From positions 1 through 64,000 of the forward strand of contig CADCKR010000001.1 of the NCBI GenBank assembly GCA_902802105.1: a stretch of DNA of 64,000 nucleotides, given 5' to 3'. Each line of letters starts with the position of its first letter. Position 1 is the stretch's first letter. Shown here piece after piece: positions 1-7,997 of the stretch. A program made the translations under genes and the position numbers. The notes beneath the pieces are model-generated. The model had not been told where the DNA came from and did no database searches. It was given only the letters and a program-made list of their open reading frames with translations. Source of the stretch: an uncultured Ruminococcus sp. Its GTDB lineage: Bacteria; Bacillota; Clostridia; Oscillospirales; Acutalibacteraceae.

Positions 1-1
1 C

Positions 2-1094
2 AAAGGGTATTACTACAAAGTGTCTGATGCGTTGACGATCATGATATGTGGAATGTTATGCAATCTGCAAAACATATCCGATATACACGAATGGTCAAAG
101 GCTGAATCAGTGCGGGATTTTTTGTTTAAAGAATTTCGTATTTATAAGATACCCTCACGAGCACAGTTTTACAATCTGATTGGCTGCATAAAATACGAAC
201 AATTTCAGAAGGTGTTTATTGAATGGGTGGAAGATGTGGGAAAGAGCGGAGAAAGCATCAAAACCATAGCAATAGACGGAAAAACGATATGTTCAACAGA
301 AAAGAGAAAAACCGATGACGAGGAATCTGTGCATATTCTGAGTGCAGTAATATCAGAGAGCAAATTGATTCTAGGTTCGATGCCGTGCGATAAAAAAATA
401 TCTGAACCTAAAGTATTCCGCAAGTTAATAGAAATATTGAATATTAAAGGAGCTGTTGTTGTAGCAGATGCACTCCATACTACTAAAAAGTCCGCAGAAA
501 AGGTAGTAAAGGAAGGCGGAGATTATCTTTTTGTTGTCAAAGACAACAATCCGGGATTAAAAGAAGAGATAGAATTGTATGTTCAGAACGAACATATGGA
601 CAAGTGCGCCAAAACAGAAAAAAACGGTGGCAGAATAGAAAAACGTACTGCATATACAAGCACTGATATTGATTGGCTTAGCCGAAAAAATGAATGGGAA
701 GGTCTTGTCTGCATCGGTGCGATTCATACGGAGTTCACCAAAGGCGGCGAAACCAGCAGCGAGTGGCACTACTTTATATCAAGCCGGAAGCTATCACCTG
801 AAGAACTACTCAAACACGCTCGTCTGGAGTGGTCAGTTGAAAGTATGCACTGGCTTTTGGATGTTCATTTCCAAGAGGATAAAACAAAAGTCTGGGATAT
901 GAATGTTCAAAAAAAATCTGAATATTATGCGGAAGATTGCATTAAATCTTGCAAGACTTTACAAAGAACGCTATGAGCCTCGTAAGGCTATTAGCGGTAT
1001 ATTGAAGCGCAATATGTATGATCTCAATAACCTTGCGAATTTCATTCGCAATTTTATTGCTGTAATTTCGGTTACAGAATTATTGCAAATTTAG
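2..1094 (+). pseudogene. ISAs1-family transposase, partial at the window edge and frameshifted
   Basis: The frame is open from the left edge, so the N-terminus lies outside the window. The protein has the ISAs1 DDE organisation: the first acidic residue in TIAIDGKTICS, the second in VVADALHTTKK and the conserved WSVESMHWLLDVHFQEDKT block near the end. The reading frame is lost at an A8 run (909-916). Removing one A joins it to the downstream frame (903-1094), which encodes the expected C-terminus (NLNIMRKIALNLARLYKERY). This family is normally translated from a single frame, so the extra A most likely inactivates the gene, although slippage on A8 could restore some product. The right end of the element could not be defined. 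Family assignment is confident; loss of function is inferred. Confidence 0.85.
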
Positions 1095-1222
1095 ATTGAC
1101 GTGCAGCGTCGAGCTGCATATTGACATTCAGACTGTAAATGTGTATTATTACCGTAGGGATTTGTAAAAATCATGTCAGGAACGCGCATAAAAATAATGG
1201 ATTAACAAAGGGGAGCATGATC

Positions 1223-2890
1223 ATGAAAGATAAAAGATCAGCACATAGAATGGTCGCTTTCACACTTGCTGCAGCCCATCTTTTTTTTGCTGTGCTTACA
1301 GGCTGCGGAAAGAACGACAATGATCAGACGAATACCAACAGTTCCGCAAGCCTTCCGGCTTCACAAATCAGCGATAACGCAGAAAACAACAGTGCCGATG
1401 AGAACAGCGATAACGAAAATGATAACAAAGATGCGGACTATTCACTTGGAAAAATCGTCGCCAGTGGAAAATGCGGTGAAAATGCAGAATGGGAGCTTGA
1501 CGAAAACGGTCTGCTGGTAATAAGCGGCAGCGGCGGTGTAGAGGGATATGAACCGGATGTTCCGTATGAGAAAGCGCATCGTCCTTGGAATACAAATGAA
1601 GTAAAAAAAGTCGTAATAAAAAGAGGTATAACAGGAATTGAAGATGGAACGTTCGAACAAAGCGATAATCTTATCAGTGTTATTATACCTGACAGTGTGA
1701 CAAGCATTGGGATAGATGCATTCTGGCAGTGCGAAAACCTTACAAGTATTACGATTCCTGACAGCGTAACAGACATTGGAGTGGGTGCGTTCCAATTTAC
1801 TGCATGGTATAACGCACAACCGGACGGAATCGTGTATGCAGGAAAAGTTGCGTATAATTACAAAGGAGATATGCCCTCGGATACAGATATTGTTATTAAG
1901 GACGGCACAAAAGGAATTGCCGGTTTCGCATTTCATGATTGTGAAAATCTCAGGAGTATTACTATTCCTGACAGTGTTATAAAAATCGGGAAAAATGCAC
2001 TTACACGTTGTCATAGCTTATCATCGATCAGTATCAGTCAGGACAATCCGGAGTATATCATGTCCGACGGAATACTGTTCAATAAGAACAAAACAGAATT
2101 GATAGTGTGGCCTAACACTGTAATCGGACCACATTATAATATCCCCGAAAGCGTGACAAGCATTGGAGATTATGCGTTCGCCGGCTGCGTTAGCCTTGAA
2201 AGTATTACGCTGCCTGAAAGCCTGGTCAGCATCGGAAATTGGTCATTTTCGAATTGCAGGGAGCTTAAAGAAATAATTATCCCCGACAGCGTAACAGACA
2301 TCGGAGAGTGTGCATTTGAGGGATGCGTGAATCTTACAAATATAAAGCTTTCCAACAACATCACAGTAATCAAAGATGGTACATTTGTTAACTGCGGCAG
2401 CATCAAGAATATCACCATTCCGGACGGTGTGACACGTATCTGCAATGCTTTCATGGGTCATGGGGAGCGTCTTGAAAGCATCATAATTCCAGAAAGCGTC
2501 ACTTACATTTATGAGGATCTATTTCTCTTTTTTGAGAACCTTACAATTTACGGCAAAAGCGGCTCCTACGCTGAAACATATGCAACAGAGCATCATATAC
2601 CGTTTGAAGCGGATGACGCACCAGAAGATCACTCCGGCGGCAGCACGGATGTTCAGTATATACGAGATGTGATGTCAAAGGTTCCATTCGATATCAAATC
2701 ATTCAAGGTCGTCTTTGATGATGAACATACTGTTGCCGAAGTGGAGGCAGTATTTAAGAGATTTGAAATATTCCTCCAATTCAAAGAGTTGATCCATAAG
2801 GAAGGCCGCTTTGAGATAAGCGATTCCATTGTAGTGCAAGAATCCGATGATGGTTATATTGTGCAATTTACCATGATCTCCGCTGAATAA
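1223..2890 (+). CDS. BspA-like leucine-rich-repeat (LRR_5) surface lipoprotein
   Basis: This is a 555-residue exported lipoprotein. A charged N-terminus and hydrophobic core end in a lipobox (LTGC, Cys about residue 28). A low-complexity N/D/S/E-rich tether of about 45 residues follows. Then come about 11 LRR_5 units with the pattern ITIPDSVTSIGxxAF (residues about 130-460), typical of BspA-like adhesins. The last roughly 80 residues (from about VQYIRDVMSK) are a separate alpha/beta-looking domain I do not recognise. ATG 1223 is preferred over ATG 1217 because GGAG at 1211-1214 is 8 nt from it. BspA-like proteins usually bind host or dietary surfaces or other cells; the ligand here is unknown. 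It lies between two insertion sequences, so it may be recently acquired or variable between strains. Confidence 0.85.
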   Translation: MKDKRSAHRMVAFTLAAAHLFFAVLTGCGKNDNDQTNTNSSASLPASQISDNAENNSADENSDNENDNKDADYSLGKIVASGKCGENAEWELDENGLLVISGSGGVEGYEPDVPYEKAHRPWNTNEVKKVVIKRGITGIEDGTFEQSDNLISVIIPDSVTSIGIDAFWQCENLTSITIPDSVTDIGVGAFQFTAWYNAQPDGIVYAGKVAYNYKGDMPSDTDIVIKDGTKGIAGFAFHDCENLRSITIPDSVIKIGKNALTRCHSLSSISISQDNPEYIMSDGILFNKNKTELIVWPNTVIGPHYNIPESVTSIGDYAFAGCVSLESITLPESLVSIGNWSFSNCRELKEIIIPDSVTDIGECAFEGCVNLTNIKLSNNITVIKDGTFVNCGSIKNITIPDGVTRICNAFMGHGERLESIIIPESVTYIYEDLFLFFENLTIYGKSGSYAETYATEHHIPFEADDAPEDHSGGSTDVQYIRDVMSKVPFDIKSFKVVFDDEHTVAEVEAVFKRFEIFLQFKELIHKEGRFEISDSIVVQESDDGYIVQFTMISAE

Positions 2891-2935
2891 TACAATACCG
2901 CATGGAACACATCTACCCCTTCCGCTGACAGTCCA

Positions 2936-3102
2936 GGGAAATCAATTTTGCCGGGCAGTTTTCTCGGGGGAAACCCTTTGTTTGAAAACAAAGGGTTCTC
3001 CCCCGGACCCCTTTCCTAAAAAAACGAACTTTTTGCCCATGTCTGATAAAGCAAATAGATCATAAACAGAGAAGTATACCGCAAATTTTTGAAAATTAAT
3101 TA
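2936..3102. repeat. Dispersed repeat family A, copy 1 (interrupted by an IS)
   Basis: It begins with GGAAATCAATTTTGCCGGGC, as other family A copies do, and contains the shared block resembling GGGGGAAACCCTT and the ATGTCTGATA motif. It degenerates toward a right end resembling AAATTTTTGAAAATTAAT. The IS5-type element starts at 3103, directly in or after that right end. Other copies: 20774-20923, 41061-41162, 49398-49541, 57826-57976, 59891-59993, with a core fragment at 45491-45541. Confidence 0.6.
2964..3006. terminator. Strong hairpin inside repeat copy 1
   Basis: The arms CGGGGGAAACCCTTTGTTT and its near-perfect complement AACAAAGGGTTCTCCCCCG enclose a short GAAA loop. It lies 3' of the LRR lipoprotein gene and could end its transcript, but no U-run follows on the plus strand, so it may act mainly as a 3'-end stabiliser. 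Confidence 0.45.
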
Positions 3103-3156
3103 GAGTGTGTTAACATAAATATTTACAAAGCAGGATGAAAGCAGTATAATAGAGAT

Positions 3157-3519
3157 ATGAAACTGACTAAGAAACAATATCAAAAAATCGAGCATTTAAT
3201 GCCGATACCCCGAAAGCCACCTGAAATTTCAAATTATCAATTTTTGTGTGCATTACTTTACATAATAGAAAACGGCTGCAAATGGAGGGCATTGCCAAAA
3301 AAATATGGAAAGTGGCACACTATATACATGAGATTTAACAGGTGGTCAAAGAACGGAACCATTAAAAGAATTTTTGAAAAAATGCAGGAACTGAATATCA
3401 TTGATGTTCGTACTGATACATTATGTATTGACAGTACAAGCATAAAAGTACATCCTGATGCCGCGGGTGCCCGTAAATCAAGCGGAGAACAGAGCATTGG
3501 ACGTTCAAAAGGGGGCTGA
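3157..3519 (+). CDS. IS5/IS427-type transposase, OrfA
   Basis: The 120-residue N-terminal half of the transposase has a helix-turn-helix-like start (KKQYQKIEHLMPIP), the ENGCKWRALPKKYGKWHTIY motif of the IS427 group and the first catalytic Asp in CIDSTSIKVH. The frame ends at TGA 3517 just after an A4G5 run (3507-3515). A -1 shift on the G run continues into OrfB as GGLTTKLH, which is the normal family sequence. IS427-group elements often make their transposase by such frameshifting, so I treat this as programmed rather than as damage. A plain mutation cannot be excluded. Confidence 0.85.
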   Translation: MKLTKKQYQKIEHLMPIPRKPPEISNYQFLCALLYIIENGCKWRALPKKYGKWHTIYMRFNRWSKNGTIKRIFEKMQELNIIDVRTDTLCIDSTSIKVHPDAAGARKSSGEQSIGRSKGG

Positions 3520-3914
3520 CAACGAAGCTTCATCTATGTTCTGCTTCTGCGAATTATGCCTTTGTTTTTCATCTTTCGCCGGGCAATCATCATGATGCAC
3601 CCGAAGGGAGAAAGCTTATTGAAACCATTTACTCGGAAGATGACCACAATCTTCTCATGGACAGAGCTTACGAAGATGATCAGACCCGTGCTTTAGCTCA
3701 AAAGCACGGGTTCAACGTTACTGTCCCACCAAAGAAAAATCGTAAAGAACCTTGGGATTATGATAAGGAATTATACAAGAAACGTAATGAGGTAGAGCGT
3801 TATTTTCTCAGAATCAAGCGTTTCAGAAAAGTTTTTACACGCTATGATAAACTTGACTCAATCTTTCTCTCTGTCATTATGTTAGCTATGATTTTTGACG
3901 CTCTTTTTATGTGA
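3516..3914 (+). CDS. IS5/IS427-type transposase, OrfB (read by -1 frameshift)
   Basis: This is the C-terminal half, beginning LTTKLHLCSAS in the -1 frame and running 132 residues to TGA. It holds the second catalytic Asp (NLLMDRAYEDD) and the catalytic Glu (KRNEVERYFLRIKRF), completing the DDE triad begun in OrfA. No independent ribosome binding site is evident at the overlap; the first internal ATG is at 3657, after part of the fold. Expression therefore probably depends on frameshifting from OrfA. The reading frame is intact to within 8 bp of the right inverted repeat. Confidence 0.8.
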   Translation: MTTKLHLCSASANYAFVFHLSPGNHHDAPEGRKLIETIYSEDDHNLLMDRAYEDDQTRALAQKHGFNVTVPPKKNRKEPWDYDKELYKKRNEVERYFLRIKRFRKVFTRYDKLDSIFLSVIMLAMIFDALFM

Positions 3915-4067
3915 ACACGCTCTAAATACTGCTAATTGAGACAGGAAAAATAAATTGCAGTTTTATGTAACAGGCTTATGTTTATCAGATATTCCACACG
4001 CCCCCGGCTACCCCTTTTCGCAATTTCAAAAAAATAAGCTTATGTACTGCACAATCATAAAATGTCA

Positions 4068-4127
4068 TACTAATTCCTGATAAAAAGCAGACCGCAAAAA
4101 TTGTCTGCTTTTTGTTAGGTATTAGTA
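4068..4127. repeat. Dispersed repeat family B, copy 1 (60 bp)
   Basis: The ends are TACTAATTCCTGATAAAAAG and, inverted, AGGTATTAGTA. The inner arms AAAAAGCAGAC and GTCTGCTTTTT form a stem with a T-run on each strand. Other copies: 32235-32296, 41970-42030, 45609-45690, 62348-62428. The layout resembles a miniature inverted-repeat element that could also act as a bidirectional terminator. Confidence 0.8.
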
Positions 4128-4395
4128 TTATGCACCTTTTGGGTGCAATGAGGATGTGGTTTTCTGCTTTGCTTTTCGGCTTGTAATCTGCATTTCGGGA
4201 TTTTTGAGTTTCTGAGTTTCACGGATTCAGGTATTATCCAATAACACCCTGTCAAGCCTTGATCCGCATAACAACCATGCACTCTCCTGTATCGTCTCCT
4301 TTTCTGAGCTTATTTCCTTGTGCTGCTATAACCACAAGTGAATCAATACCTCCAGAGTGAGTAAATCAGCGCGCAGGCTCTGTGCCGCCGCTGGA

Positions 4396-4440
4396 CAAAA
4401 AGTATCGCCAAGTCCGTTAAAAGACTCAGCGATAGTTTTT
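4396..4440 (-). terminator. Rho-independent terminator of the rnf operon
   Basis: On the minus strand, ACTATCGCTGAGTC pairs imperfectly with GGACTTGGCGATA and is followed by CTTTTTG, immediately after the rnfB stop codon. Confidence 0.75.
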
Positions 4441-4442
4441 GT

Positions 4443-5249
4443 TTATTCTTCAACTATTATAAGACAACCTGATGTGCAGCTTTTTGCACAAATCCCGAAA
4501 TCAGGACAATCCTCACACTTGCTCTGATCTATCACCGCAACATTGTCCACGACCTTTACAGCTCCCATCGGGCAGACTCTTTCGCATCGCTTGCAGCCGA
4601 TACAGCCGTTTGTACAAATCTTCCTCGTTACAGCGCCCTTATCCTTATTGCTGCAGGTCACTATAACTTTTTTGACTTTCTTTTCAAGCGTGATAAGCTT
4701 GTTGGGACAAGTCTTTGTGCATATACCGCAGCCGATACAGCTGCTTTTGTCGATCCTTGCAACTCCGCCTATTATGCCTATCGCGTGTTCCGGACAGGCT
4801 CCTGCACAGTCGCCAAGCCCCAGACAGCCATAGCTGCAGGCGCCCTTGCCTCCATAAAGCAGCTTTGCACCCTTACAGCTGTTCATGCCGTGATATTCCA
4901 CCTTGTCGTGCGTCCGTTCGCAGTCTCCCGAACAATGAACTACTGCGATCTTGCTCTCTACTTCGGCAAAGTCCTTGCCAAGCAGCTCGCTGAGCTCCTT
5001 TGCCGTCTTGCCGCCGCCAGGCACACAAAGGTTTGCCGGGGTACCCGGCTTTTCACACAATGCCTTGGCATAACCGTCACAGCCCGGAAATCCGCAGGCG
5101 CCGCAGTTTGCGCCCGGCAGACATTCCCTTATCTCAGGCAGGCGCTCGTCCTCCTTGACAAACATTAGCTTTGATGCAATCACCAGTACCAGAGCACATA
5201 TTATTCCTATTATGACCACAGGTATTACCGCAGTCAGTATCGGTTCCAA
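4443..5249 (-). CDS. rnfB: Rnf complex subunit B, iron-sulfur ferredoxin-accepting subunit
   Basis: This 268-residue subunit is thought to take electrons from reduced ferredoxin. One N-terminal membrane anchor (residues about 8-30) precedes the Fe-S motif CLPGANCGACGFPGC (about 43-57). Further cysteine clusters follow, including two ferredoxin-type 4Fe-4S motifs, CIGCGICTKTC and CIGCKRCERVC, and a C-terminal CEDCPDFGICAKSC. It is the last gene of the operon, 16 nt after rnfA, with an A/G-rich ribosome binding site in the gap. The length is usual for clostridial RnfB. All expected cysteine motifs are present, so the gene looks functional. Confidence 0.95.
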   Translation of the reverse strand: MEPILTAVIPVVIIGIICALVLVIASKLMFVKEDERLPEIRECLPGANCGACGFPGCDGYAKALCEKPGTPANLCVPGGGKTAKELSELLGKDFAEVESKIAVVHCSGDCERTHDKVEYHGMNSCKGAKLLYGGKGACSYGCLGLGDCAGACPEHAIGIIGGVARIDKSSCIGCGICTKTCPNKLITLEKKVKKVIVTCSNKDKGAVTRKICTNGCIGCKRCERVCPMGAVKVVDNVAVIDQSKCEDCPDFGICAKSCTSGCLIIVEE

Positions 5250-5265
5250 ATTTAAAGCACCTCCG

Positions 5266-5856
5266 TCAAGAGAACAGGTTCTCTATTACTCCGCCGAATC
5301 CCATAAACGACAGTGATGTGATGGCCGCTGCAACAAGAGTTATCGGCAGCCCTTTGAAGCTTTCGGGAATATCGCTTCCCTCGATAGTAGAACGCACTCC
5401 CGAAAACATGACCATAGCAAGCATAAATCCAAGTCCGCTGCCGAGAGAATTCACCATAGCTTCAATAAAGGTATAATTTTCGCTGATATTCAGTATCGTA
5501 ACGCCGAGCACCGCACAGTTTGTCGTTATAAGCGGAAGATACACGCCGAGCGACTTGTGAAGTGACGGTATATACCTTTTGAGCACTATCTCGACCAGCT
5601 GAACAAGCGCGGCAATTACCAGTATGAAAACTATAGTCTGCAAATATCCGAGATTTTTCGGATCAAGAAGATATTTCTGTATCGGCCATGTGACCGCTGT
5701 TGCAATGAGCATGACGAATATTACCGCAAGGCTCATTCCGACTGCTGAGCTTAATTTCTTTGACACTCCCAGAAACGGGCATATACCAAGAAACTTTGAA
5801 AGCACATAGTTGTTGATGAAAACCGCAGAAAGCAGTATTATTATAAGATTAGTCAT
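5266..5856 (-). CDS. rnfA: Rnf complex membrane subunit A
   Basis: This 196-residue integral membrane protein has about six hydrophobic helices and is homologous to NqrE and RnfE. Family signatures are NNYVLSKFLGICPFLGVSKK near the N-terminus and the mid-protein TTNCAVLGVTILN, which corresponds to the conserved Cys-containing half-helix. RnfA and RnfE form the inverted pair that holds a membrane 2Fe-2S centre in this complex. Its start overlaps the end of rnfE by 8 bp, so translation is probably coupled. Confidence 0.95.
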   Translation of the reverse strand: MTNLIIILLSAVFINNYVLSKFLGICPFLGVSKKLSSAVGMSLAVIFVMLIATAVTWPIQKYLLDPKNLGYLQTIVFILVIAALVQLVEIVLKRYIPSLHKSLGVYLPLITTNCAVLGVTILNISENYTFIEAMVNSLGSGLGFMLAMVMFSGVRSTIEGSDIPESFKGLPITLVAAAITSLSFMGFGGVIENLFS

Positions 5857-6535
5857 TCTTTACTGCCCCCTTTTTGTCATTGCTTCCGGTCTTGCCGCAT
5901 ATATCAGCCTGAGGACAGCCCTCACAGCCGAAGTCTGTCTTTTTAGGCTTGCTCTTTCCGAATTTGTTTACGCAGGCTATCAGCAGGCCGAATACCATAA
6001 ATCCTCCCGGAGCCATAGTCATTATTGATATCTTGTTATCCGCAAGGAAGGGGATCTCCATACCGCAGAAGGTGCCGTTTCCGAATATCTCACGCACGGA
6101 AGCCATGAGGAAAAGCGCAAGCGTAAAGCCTATGCCCATTCCCAGACCGTCAAGCGCAGATGCAAGCACCTTGTTCTTGCTTGCAAACATTTCCGCTCTG
6201 CCGAGTATGATGCAGTTTACAACTATGAGCGGAAGGTATATTCCGAGGCTTTCGTTCAGCGCAGGTGCATAAGCCTTTACAAGCATCTGCACCGCCGTGA
6301 CAAGACCTGCTATCAGCACGATATAGCACGGTATGCGCACCTTATCAGGAATGACCTTTCGCAGAGCAGAGATCAGGATATTCGAGAAAAGCAGCACCAC
6401 CGTTGCGGCAACGCCCATTCCTAATGCGTTGATAACACTTGTAGATGTAGCAAGGGTCGGGCAGGTACCGAGCACAAGAACAAGCACCGGATTTTCTCTG
6501 ACAATGCCCTTCGTGAAATTGTTCAGTGTTCTCAT
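5849..6535 (-). CDS. rnfE: Rnf complex membrane subunit E
   Basis: This 228-residue membrane subunit is paralogous to RnfA. It starts MRTLNNFTKGIVRENPVLVL, the usual RnfE/NqrD N-terminus, contains VNCIILGRAEMFASKNKV with the conserved Cys, and has six predicted membrane helices. The C-terminal tail (about 196-228) is cytosolic and Cys-rich (CEGCPQADICGKTG), which is more cysteine than the core family needs and might bind a metal or form disulfides. The start codon overlaps the rnfG stop (ATGA). Confidence 0.93.
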   Translation of the reverse strand: MRTLNNFTKGIVRENPVLVLVLGTCPTLATSTSVINALGMGVAATVVLLFSNILISALRKVIPDKVRIPCYIVLIAGLVTAVQMLVKAYAPALNESLGIYLPLIVVNCIILGRAEMFASKNKVLASALDGLGMGIGFTLALFLMASVREIFGNGTFCGMEIPFLADNKISIMTMAPGGFMVFGLLIACVNKFGKSKPKKTDFGCEGCPQADICGKTGSNDKKGAVKND

Positions 6536-7062
6536 GCATCCACCTTCCTTACCTGCTCACAGGCGCTGACAGCAATACACACTGCTTTTTTGTAAGCTGT
6601 AGAGGATATCGTCGCTCCTGTAATAGTATCCACGTCTGCACATTCCTTTTTGGTTTTTCCGACAAATCTTTCACGATAGCCGGAGTTATTATCAACAGCC
6701 TTTGTGCCCACTCCGCTTGTTTCACTGTGCGAAAGTGTTTTCACGCCCCTGACTCTTCCGTCCATGCCTACTCCGCAGATTATTTTTATATCTCCGCCGT
6801 AGCCCTTTGTGTGTACCTGCACAACATAGCCGGAGTTATCGCTGCCCTTGTATATCTCGTTTACCTCTTCGGGCAGGCCGTCGGCGTCTATCCTGATAAA
6901 TTCCTTTGCATCAGGCAGCACCTCGCTGCGGGCAGCCGCTGCCGCCTGCTCCTCTGCCGCTTTTATGACAGGCTGAGTAAGCTGATTCACATAAGCCAGC
7001 ATAGCCGTTACAACAAGACAGATAGACGCCAGCACGATCACGGGCTTGATAATATCCTTCAT
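6532..7062 (-). CDS. rnfG: Rnf complex subunit G, covalent flavoprotein
   Basis: This 176-residue protein has one N-terminal membrane helix (about 7-25) and an extracytoplasmic FMN-binding domain. The flavinylation motif TITGATISSTAY, in which a Thr receives FMN through a phosphoester bond, lies near residue 150. The motif implies an ApbE-type flavin transferase elsewhere in the genome; none is in this window. Start and stop codons overlap rnfD and rnfE by 4 bp (ATGA), indicating tight translational coupling. Confidence 0.93.
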   Translation of the reverse strand: MKDIIKPVIVLASICLVVTAMLAYVNQLTQPVIKAAEEQAAAAARSEVLPDAKEFIRIDADGLPEEVNEIYKGSDNSGYVVQVHTKGYGGDIKIICGVGMDGRVRGVKTLSHSETSGVGTKAVDNNSGYRERFVGKTKKECADVDTITGATISSTAYKKAVCIAVSACEQVRKVDA

Positions 7063-7997
7063 TTTTCAGCACCTCCCGCAAGAGGTCTGACTCTTGTAAG
7101 CTTGTCAATGTATGGCGTAAAAATATTCATTATCAGTATTGAGAACGACACTCCTTCGGGCAGATTGCCCCAGAAGCGTATAAGAACAGTTATAAGCCCG
7201 CAGCCGACACCGAAAATCACCTTTCCCCATCTGGTGTGAGGCGTAGTGGAATAATCCGTTGCCATGAATATCGCTCCAAGCATCAGGCCGCCCGAAAGCA
7301 CCTGATAAAGCGGATCCTTGCCGCAGAAGAACGACATCAGCGCTACCGTTGCGATAAAAACAAGAGGTGTGTGCCAGCTTATGACACGTCTTATTATAAG
7401 GTAAATGCCGCCGACAAGCAGCGCAAGCGCACAGGTCTCGCCAATGCAGCCGGCGTGCCTGCCAAGAAACAGATCCATGTATGAGGGCATCATCGAAAGA
7501 GAACCCTTTGCCGCAGCTGTCAGAGGAGTAGCCGAAGAAACCGCATCCGGCATTTTTTCAGTACCCGGATATACCCAGTTTGTCATAGAGCCAGAAAAGG
7601 CTACCATCATAACTATTCTTGCGGTAATTGCGGGATTGGCAAAATTCTGACCTATACCGCCGAAAAGCTGCTTTACTACAACGATAGCCACAAGACTGCC
7701 AAAAACTGCCTGCCATATAGGTATACTCACCGTAAGATTGAACGCCAAAAGAATACCCGTGACTACAGCGCTGAGATCACCTATGGTATTTTCGCGCCTG
7801 CACAGCTTTTCAAAACCAAATTCAAAAATAATACACGATGCTGTACAGGCTCCTGTCACAAGAAGGCTTCTCGGTCCGAACACAATGACCGATGCAACGG
7901 CCGCAGGCAGGAGAGCTATTATAACGTCAAGCATTATCATCCTTGTATTCCGCTTTGTAAAAAAATGAGGCGACACTGAGGATATGAGATTGCTCAT
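7059..7997 (-). CDS. rnfD: Rnf complex membrane subunit D
   Basis: This 312-residue polytopic subunit is homologous to NqrB and is the likely ion-translocating flavin subunit. Family features are the N-terminal SPHFFTKRNTRMIMLDVIIA, the FMN attachment region DAVSSATPLTAA at about residue 150 and multiple hydrophobic helices throughout. It overlaps rnfC and rnfG by ATGA junctions. Whether the complex pumps Na+ or H+ cannot be read from the sequence here. Confidence 0.94.
   Translation of the reverse strand: MSNLISSVSPHFFTKRNTRMIMLDVIIALLPAAVASVIVFGPRSLLVTGACTASCIIFEFGFEKLCRRENTIGDLSAVVTGILLAFNLTVSIPIWQAVFGSLVAIVVVKQLFGGIGQNFANPAITARIVMMVAFSGSMTNWVYPGTEKMPDAVSSATPLTAAAKGSLSMMPSYMDLFLGRHAGCIGETCALALLVGGIYLIIRRVISWHTPLVFIATVALMSFFCGKDPLYQVLSGGLMLGAIFMATDYSTTPHTRWGKVIFGVGCGLITVLIRFWGNLPEGVSFSILIMNIFTPYIDKLTRVRPLAGGAEK

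Larger units (their letters stand above)
3103..3922 (+). mobile_element. Complete IS5-family (IS427-like) insertion sequence
   Basis: The 820-bp element is bounded by imperfect inverted repeats: GAGTGTGTTAACAT at the left and, on the other strand, GAGCGTGTTCACAT at the right. A TA dinucleotide flanks both sides (3101-3102 and 3923-3924), consistent with target duplication at TA/TNA by this group. It contains two overlapping transposase frames that together carry the full catalytic triad, so it may be active. Confidence 0.85.
3923..4442. other. 520-bp gene-free region between the IS and rnfB
   Basis: It contains repeat family B copy 1 (4068-4127) and the rnfB terminator (4396-4440). I found no convincing reading frame or RNA gene in the rest. 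A small GCACCTTTTGGGTGC palindrome lies at 4132-4146. Confidence 0.6.

Noticed and set aside
1102..1118. Palindrome TGCAGCGTCGAGCTGCA as the right end of the ISAs1 element
   Set aside because: It is a local hairpin; without the left end in the window the terminal repeat cannot be matched.
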